Source of the DNA: RGIG995 sp045543655
Lineage (GTDB): Bacteria > Bacillota > Clostridia > Oscillospirales > UBA644
Reading direction: 5' to 3'
DNA length: 64,000 bases
Assembly: GCA_045543655.1 (NCBI GenBank)
Contig: JAZPXN010000008.1
Coordinates: forward strand, 11,925-75,924
Shown: one piece after another, positions 59,924 to 64,000 of the stretch
Position numbering within the stretch: position 1 is the first letter of the stretch
Layout: each line of letters begins with the position of its first letter
Translations under genes and position numbers: made by a program
Notes under the pieces: generated by a model
What the model saw: only the letters and a program-made list of their open reading frames with translations
Databases searched by the model: none
Told to the model about the DNA's origin: nothing

Positions 59924-61255
59924 TCAATTCTTTTTCGGCGCTTTTCTGTCGTCCTCGGAGCCGTACCAGATGCCGCCCTGCGTCTTGTCGGTATCGCCTT
60001 CCAACAGCTGCTCATAGTTCTCCGTGACCTTGCGGAAGGCCTGCGCGTAGAGGTCGATCCACTCCTTGTCGTAATGCTTGAACCAGGGAGCCGAGATGCA
60101 GAATCGCTCCTCGGATACGGCCAACGCCGGCTCCTCCTTTCCGTCGTCCTGCTTGGGCACGCTGGGGTGCGTGGGGTCAAAGGTTTTGAAATAGCGGTGG
60201 GTATGGAGGCAGAAGTTGCCGCCTGCGCGGCACTTGAAGGCGCCGTTGAATTCTGCGGTGACGGCTTCGGCAAAGCGGGTGGCGGAGAGACCGCCCAGTT
60301 GCTCGGGGAAGTAGGCGACGTGGGGCGTATAAAAGCCGCCCATCATAGAGCCGTCGGCCGTATCCACACGCAGGGGCTTAAGACCGGGGAGGCGCTCCAG
60401 CTGATCGTAAAAATAATTCATGGCCTCGCGGATGTGGACGCAACGCTCGTCAAAATATTTTAACTGCACTCTGGCAATGGCGGAGCAGACCTGGTTGGCG
60501 CGCCCCTTCACACCCCCGAGGGCGATGTGATAGTAGTCCTTCAGATCCTCGCATTCCTCAATAAACTTTTCGTTGTTTCTCTCGTAGTGACCAAAGGCGA
60601 TGGCGCGCTCGTAGAGCTTGCGGTCATCGGTGACAAGCATGCCCATCTCACCTGCGGCAAAGAGCTTCCAGCTCATCATAGACATGGCGGCAATGTGGCC
60701 GAAGCATCCTACCTTTTTCCCCTTATACAAGGTTCCGTGGGCGTGGGAAACGTCCTCGATCACGTAAAGGCCGTGTCGGTTGGCAATCTCCATGATCGGA
60801 TCCATATCGCAAGGATAGCCGAAGTAATGTACCACCACGATGGCCTTGGTCTTCGGCGTAATGCAACGCTCCAGGTCGGTGGGATCCATGCTGAGCATCT
60901 CGTTAATGTTGCAGAATACCGACTTTGCGCCGAACCAGGCCGCCTGGGAAACACTGCCCCAATAGGTCTTTGTGGGACAGATGATCTCGTCACCCTCACT
61001 GAGGCCTATGGCAAACATCGCGGCAGTCAGAGACATGGTACCGTTGGTAAAGGCCAGGGCGTACTTCCTCCCCTGCCATGCGGCGAATTCCTCCTGGAAT
61101 TTGATGGTAATATCGGTGTTGGAGAACTTGTTGTTCACAATAACGTCCATGGCGGCATCATAATCCTCCTGGGTCATGATGGGCCACTTAAAAAGCTCCT
61201 CGGGAGCGGCCTTTTCGATGACGGGCGTGCCGCCAAGCAATGCTAATTTTTCCAT
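59924..61255 (-). CDS. DegT/DnrJ/EryC1/StrS aminotransferase
   Basis: PLP-dependent sugar or cyclitol aminotransferase, 443 residues. Schiff-base Lys197 in MMSWKLFAAGEMG, Asp168 in VIEDVSHAHG, and GTMSLTAAM for the phosphate contact. It transfers an amino group to or from a keto sugar/cyclitol, normally with glutamate. The C-terminal extension (TDKTQGGIWYGSEDDRKAPKKN) is longer than usual. Middle gene of the AraC-linked operon; catabolic rather than antibiotic biosynthetic context. Confidence 0.9.
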   Translation of the reverse strand: MEKLALLGGTPVIEKAAPEELFKWPIMTQEDYDAAMDVIVNNKFSNTDITIKFQEEFAAWQGRKYALAFTNGTMSLTAAMFAIGLSEGDEIICPTKTYWGSVSQAAWFGAKSVFCNINEMLSMDPTDLERCITPKTKAIVVVHYFGYPCDMDPIMEIANRHGLYVIEDVSHAHGTLYKGKKVGCFGHIAAMSMMSWKLFAAGEMGMLVTDDRKLYERAIAFGHYERNNEKFIEECEDLKDYYHIALGGVKGRANQVCSAIARVQLKYFDERCVHIREAMNYFYDQLERLPGLKPLRVDTADGSMMGGFYTPHVAYFPEQLGGLSATRFAEAVTAEFNGAFKCRAGGNFCLHTHRYFKTFDPTHPSVPKQDDGKEEPALAVSEERFCISAPWFKHYDKEWIDLYAQAFRKVTENYEQLLEGDTDKTQGGIWYGSEDDRKAPKKN

Positions 61256-61388
61256 AATATTCTCCTTTTCTTTTTCGACTTTTTTCCGTCAGAGGCGCAC
61301 CGCGCGGGAGGGCGGAGTGCTCTCTTCGCTCTGCTCGGGCCCGCAGAAGGGATCGCGCCGTTCCCGTTGGGCTCAAGCATCCGTTTGT

Positions 61389-62297
61389 TTATTCCGCATC
61401 CTCCAGCTTCAAGAGCTTGATGGCGTTCCCGCGCACGAATTTATAGTAGTTTTCTTCGCGGATCCGCTTGTCCCGCAGCATCTGATCCAAAAACGCATCC
61501 AGTTCATAGGGGAAGCGGTTGAAGCTTTGGCAAATGTCGCAACCGTAAAGCAGACGGTCCGAAAACTCCTCAAAGAATTGCTCGGTATAGTCCGGGTCAC
61601 GCATGAGGGCATTGGCGCCGCTGCCCGCGGAGCAATCGCAATACAGGTTGTCGTATTTGCGCAACAGCTCGATCAGGCGACCTTCCTCGATCTTGCCGGA
61701 GGGATAGTCGTTGCGGTTGCCGGAGTCCACGTTGGTTCCGATCTCTGACCAGAAGGGCTGGGAGTGCCCCAGGATCTTGAGCTTTGGGTGTTTTTGCAGT
61801 ACCCGTTCCAGTCTCGGCAGCCCCGGATCGTCCACAATGCCGTAGCAACCGCCAAACCGCGGAGCGATGTGAATGGTCACAGGCATATCGCAGGCCTCAC
61901 AATGGGCAAACAGGTTGTCCAGCATGGGGTCGTCCGCATATAGCTGGACGGTCAACTCGCCCATGCCCCTGGCGCCAAGGGCCTTATAGTGGTTCAGAAG
62001 AAGCGAAAGATTCGCATCGGGCCGGTTTCCCAAAGCGCGGGGATCGATGCCGCAGAACCACAGAAATCGATCGGGATACTGCTCGGTCATGTGTTTGCAC
62101 GCGGCGTTGGAGATCTGCTCCTGATGATACTCCGGGGAAACAAGGGGGAGCAATACGCCCTTTTCGATGTTCAGGTCATCGTAAAAGCCAAGAACCTGCT
62201 TCGGCGAGACCCAGGGCACCCCGTTTCGCCAGATGGGTGCGTATTCCTGAAACAGGATGGCGTGTGCGTGAACGTCGATTTTTTTAATCTTTGTCAT
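61389..62297 (-). CDS. Amidohydrolase family protein (TIM-barrel)
   Basis: A 302-residue metal-dependent hydrolase of the amidohydrolase-2 (ACMSD-like) group. The HxH metal motif is IDVHAHA (His10, His12), with a further His in VTIHIAPRF and LGHSQPF, and a C-terminal LLYGCDI containing the conserved Asp. Start at 62297 is set by GGAAGGAG. First gene of the operon, 133 bp before the aminotransferase, which may hold a second ribosome or processing site. Substrate unknown, likely a lactone, amide or carboxylate of the same pathway. Confidence 0.82.
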   Translation of the reverse strand: MTKIKKIDVHAHAILFQEYAPIWRNGVPWVSPKQVLGFYDDLNIEKGVLLPLVSPEYHQEQISNAACKHMTEQYPDRFLWFCGIDPRALGNRPDANLSLLLNHYKALGARGMGELTVQLYADDPMLDNLFAHCEACDMPVTIHIAPRFGGCYGIVDDPGLPRLERVLQKHPKLKILGHSQPFWSEIGTNVDSGNRNDYPSGKIEEGRLIELLRKYDNLYCDCSAGSGANALMRDPDYTEQFFEEFSDRLLYGCDICQSFNRFPYELDAFLDQMLRDKRIREENYYKFVRGNAIKLLKLEDAE

Positions 62298-62334
62298 TTT
62301 TGCGTCTCCTTCCAACAAGCAAGACTACAATATT

Positions 62335-62446
62335 ATATTACCATTCCGAAACGAAAAAAGCAAGTGACGATGTTGTTCTGTTTATGGACGATATTGCACT
62401 CTTTTTCTCTTTTAAAAGAAAAAAGCATGATTTCTCTGCAATATCG
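62335..62446 (-). promoter_or_regulatory. Operon promoter and AraC-type inverted repeat
   Basis: TTGCTT (62363-62358) and TAATAT (62340-62335), 17-bp spacing, before the amidohydrolase gene. Upstream, CGATATTGCA (62389-62398) and TGCAATATCG (62437-62446) are a perfect 10-bp inverted repeat 38 bp apart, a plausible binding site for the AraC-type regulator encoded next. Confidence 0.55.
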
Positions 62447-62462
62447 CAAAAGAAATCATGCT
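62419..62462 (-). terminator. AraC gene terminator
   Basis: AGCATGATTTCT / AGAAATCATGCT perfect 12-bp stem (62424-62435, 62451-62462) followed on the minus strand by TTTTTTC. One half of the inverted repeat lies in its loop. Confidence 0.82.
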
Positions 62463-62466
62463 TGAT

Positions 62467-63318
62467 TTAGGAACGCTTCTTTTTGGGGGAGACCCCCTTG
62501 ACCTTTTTATAGCAACGGTAGAAATAGCTGATATCCTCAAAGCCGCAAAGATAAGCGGTCTGCTGGATGCTTTTTTTTCCCTCGCGCAGCAAGGCCTCCG
62601 CCAGAGAAATGCGGTGCTTTGTGATATATTCCACCGCGGTCATGCCCATTTCTTCCTTGAAAAGACGGCAAAAATAGTATTTGCTGATATTGCAACACTC
62701 CGCCAGCTCGTCAATGGAAAGGCGGCGGTCATACTCCTTGAAGATCTTTGACAGCGCCGGGGCCAGCAGTTGGGCGCGCCTCAGCCCTTCCTTGGAAAGA
62801 AGGCGCGAGCCCTCCGTATTGCGAAAATCCCGCAAGAGCAACGTAAAAAATTCACTCATCAGATGATAGACCATGCTGCGGTAATGCTCCCTTTTCGCCT
62901 CCAGCTCCCGCACCACCTCCCCAAGGATCCACCCCATACGGGGGTTGTCGCGGATCACGTGACAAAAGGATTGCCCCTCGGTCAAAAGAAGCTCTCGCAG
63001 ATCCGGCCCGGCAGGATTGTTGGAGACAAAGAAATCAAGATCCACCATAATCAGAAAATATCTGCCCCCATATCGATCGGTTTCCAGATTTGCGTGCAGC
63101 TCATAGGGATTTACCAGCGTAATGGTGCCCTCCTTGGCGATGATCACCTCAGAGTTGATGATTTGCATTATGGAACCCTCGTACACGTATTTGATCTCGA
63201 TCGCCTCGTGAAAGGCTCTGCCCGACAGACTGGCGCGCTTGTCCGCCGCATAAATCTTAAAATTCTCCGTCTCATAGGAAACGTCCTGCTGCAGGCGGTC
63301 GTTTTCATCTTTTCTCAT
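62467..63318 (-). CDS. AraC-family transcriptional regulator
   Basis: A 283-residue regulator: N-terminal cupin sensor (about 25-120, EIKYVYEGSIMQIINSE... LVNPYELHANLE) and C-terminal double HTH (about 185-280) with LSIDELAECCNISKYYFCRLFKEEMGMTAVEYI and SIQQTAYLCGFEDISYFYRCYKKVKGVSP. Presumably activates the downstream three-gene operon in response to a pathway sugar. Start at 63318 with GAGGTG upstream. Own promoter at 63346-63374. Confidence 0.9.
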   Translation of the reverse strand: MRKDENDRLQQDVSYETENFKIYAADKRASLSGRAFHEAIEIKYVYEGSIMQIINSEVIIAKEGTITLVNPYELHANLETDRYGGRYFLIMVDLDFFVSNNPAGPDLRELLLTEGQSFCHVIRDNPRMGWILGEVVRELEAKREHYRSMVYHLMSEFFTLLLRDFRNTEGSRLLSKEGLRRAQLLAPALSKIFKEYDRRLSIDELAECCNISKYYFCRLFKEEMGMTAVEYITKHRISLAEALLREGKKSIQQTAYLCGFEDISYFYRCYKKVKGVSPKKKRS

Positions 63319-63345
63319 TTTTTCACCTCGTTTGGACTTGCTTCC

Positions 63346-63374
63346 ATTATAACACATTATGGATTTTTTTTCAA
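63346..63374 (-). promoter_or_regulatory. Promoter of the AraC gene
   Basis: TTGAAA and TATAAT, 17-bp spacing. Confidence 0.75.
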
Positions 63375-63460
63375 GGGTCCGCTTGAATTCTCGAAAAAAA
63401 AGTGCCGATAAAATCGACTGACCCCACAAAATGAACCACGATTGGCGACCGTGACCCCAA

Positions 63461-63533
63461 GAAAGCAACCCATGGGCAGTAAGAATTGCGTGGGTTGTCT
63501 TCGTTTATTTCATTTGAAGGGAGGCCTTCGTGT
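63461..63533. repeat. Right copy of the 75-bp hairpin repeat
   Basis: Matches 58778-58854: CAACCCA / TGGGTTG stem, TTCGTTTATTTCATTTGAAG, GAGGCCTTCGTGT. No gene is supported from 63375 to 63663. Confidence 0.75.
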
Positions 63534-63605
63534 CGGAATTCGTGTCGGAATGGGGGACTATTACGGTCGTCTCCCTCGCTGCGGCTCGGGCGGGGTTCGG
63601 CTCTG

Positions 63606-63662
63606 GATGTCCACCGGACATCCATTCACCCCCTCGGGCTTCGACTCCCGCAATCTCTGCAT
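63606..63662. repeat. Hairpin plus T-arm-like fragment, copy 1
   Basis: GGATGTCC-ACC-GGACATCC hairpin, then CTCGGGCTTCGACTCCCG, which looks like a tRNA T-arm. A related unit with a different but still paired stem occurs at 63885-63928. Confidence 0.55.
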
Positions 63663-63663
63663 A

Positions 63664-63706
63664 TAAAAAAAACAAGGATACCCATCCTTCGGACGGATAT
63701 CCTTAT
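63664..63706 (-). terminator. tRNA-Ala terminator
   Basis: AAGGATA / TATCCTT outer stem with a GTCC/GGAT-type inner hairpin, then a run of T on the minus strand. Confidence 0.75.
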
Positions 63707-63710
63707 TTTT

Positions 63711-63786
63711 TGGTGGAGATTACGGGATTCGAACCCGTGACCTCCTGCTTGCGGAGCAGGCGCTCTACCAACTGAGCTAAACCCCC
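63711..63786 (-). tRNA. tRNA-Ala(CGC)
   Basis: A 76-nt cloverleaf with encoded CCA. Acceptor GGGGGTT / AATCTCC contains the G3-U70 pair that identifies alanine. D arm GCTC/GAGC, anticodon stem CCTGC / GCAGG, loop TCCGCAA (anticodon CGC), T arm ACGGG-TTCGAAT-CCCGT. Position 33 reads C instead of the nearly universal U. A terminator follows. Confidence 0.85.
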
Positions 63787-63800
63787 AGGGGTTTCTATTG

Positions 63801-63829
63801 AAAAAAGGCTCGCAATGCAAGCCTTTTTT
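63801..63829. terminator. Bidirectional terminator-like hairpin
   Basis: AAAAAAGGCT..GC / GC..AGCCTTTTTT stem around AAT, between the tRNA and the repeat region at the window end. Confidence 0.65.
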
Positions 63830-63831
63830 CT

Positions 63832-64000
63832 GGAGCAGGTGAGGGGAATCGACCTTGTTTGCGGACAAGGCGGCCTCGGCTCTGACAGTCCACCGGACTG
63901 TCATTCACTCCCTCGGCGTTCGATTCCATAAAGATCGTGGACGGTTGGGGAATGGAGAAAAGGTTTATTCTCTATAGAAAAAAATGGAGCAGGTGAGGGG
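63832..64000. repeat. tRNA-like fragments and repeats at the window end
   Basis: TGGAGCAGGTGAGGGG occurs at 63832-63847 and again at 63985-64000. On the minus strand the first is preceded by CCTTG-TCCGCAA-ACAAGG, an arm with the same loop as the tRNA-Ala anticodon loop, joined to a T-arm-like 3' half (TCGATTCCCCTCACC). GACAGTCC-ACC-GGACTGTC (63885-63903) with CTCGGCGTTCGATTCC follows. No gene seen. Confidence 0.5.

Overview
The window reads as the chromosome of a spore-forming Clostridia-type Firmicute (an Oscillospirales or Christensenellales gut bacterium would fit). Grounds: a sporulation sigma factor G gene (33562-34332), Firmicutes-type addB-addA, BioY and DUF5058 families, many Gly-rich 'LVAC' lipoproteins, sigma-A promoters of the TTGACA-N17/18-TATAAT type, and fairly high GC. 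There is no rRNA, CRISPR array, transposase or phage structural gene. This placement is inference from gene content, not from a phylogenetic marker.

Layout. 1-3.4 kb: lipid-type operon (acyl-AMP ligase fused to an acyl carrier domain, PlsC-like acyltransferase, alpha/beta hydrolase, DUF212). 3.4-8.3 kb: divergent sigma-like protein with a small partner, MORN-repeat protein, tandem repeats, HD phosphohydrolase, dCMP deaminase. 8.3-17.5 kb: five tandem paralogous solute-binding lipoproteins, each with its own promoter, terminator and a conserved upstream element at fixed distance, and no permease nearby. 17.5-22.4 kb: EamA transporter, birA-bioY, LivJ-like lipoprotein, tyrS. 22.4-23.6 kb: AT-rich two-gene module between 68-bp direct repeats. 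23.6-33.5 kb: GH43, IMPase-like phosphatase, GNAT, addAB and two small membrane genes. 33.5-38.2 kb: sigG, MFS pair, DUF2156, GH20. 38.2-47 kb: a partly mirrored set of paralogues (DUF5684, then DUF6528-like, on both sides of a DUF5058/M20-peptidase operon), plus a PHP-domain gene and a dense palindromic repeat cluster.

47-54.6 kb is the most interesting block: an 80-residue cationic/hydrophobic peptide followed by a SpoIIM/DUF95-type membrane protein, an ABC ATPase, membrane proteins, a lipoprotein, and an adaptor/ATPase/FtsX-permease export system. The order resembles circular bacteriocin (AS-48-type) clusters. In the peptide, the segment that in AS-48 is created by head-to-tail ligation appears to be encoded contiguously, as if the precursor were circularly permuted.

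54.6-58.8 kb: GH30 enzyme, third DUF6528-like lipoprotein, two tandem promoter-driven structured RNA candidates, GH25 endolysin-like gene. 58.8-63.5 kb: an AraC-controlled three-gene catabolic-looking operon (amidohydrolase, DegT aminotransferase, Gfo/Idh dehydrogenase) bracketed by a roughly 75-bp repeat. 63.5-64 kb: tRNA-Ala(CGC) and tRNA-like repeat fragments.

Two MITE-like palindromes (about 145-149 bp) at 3.6 and 23.7 kb, with partial relatives at 40.3-40.9 kb, show a dispersed repeat family.
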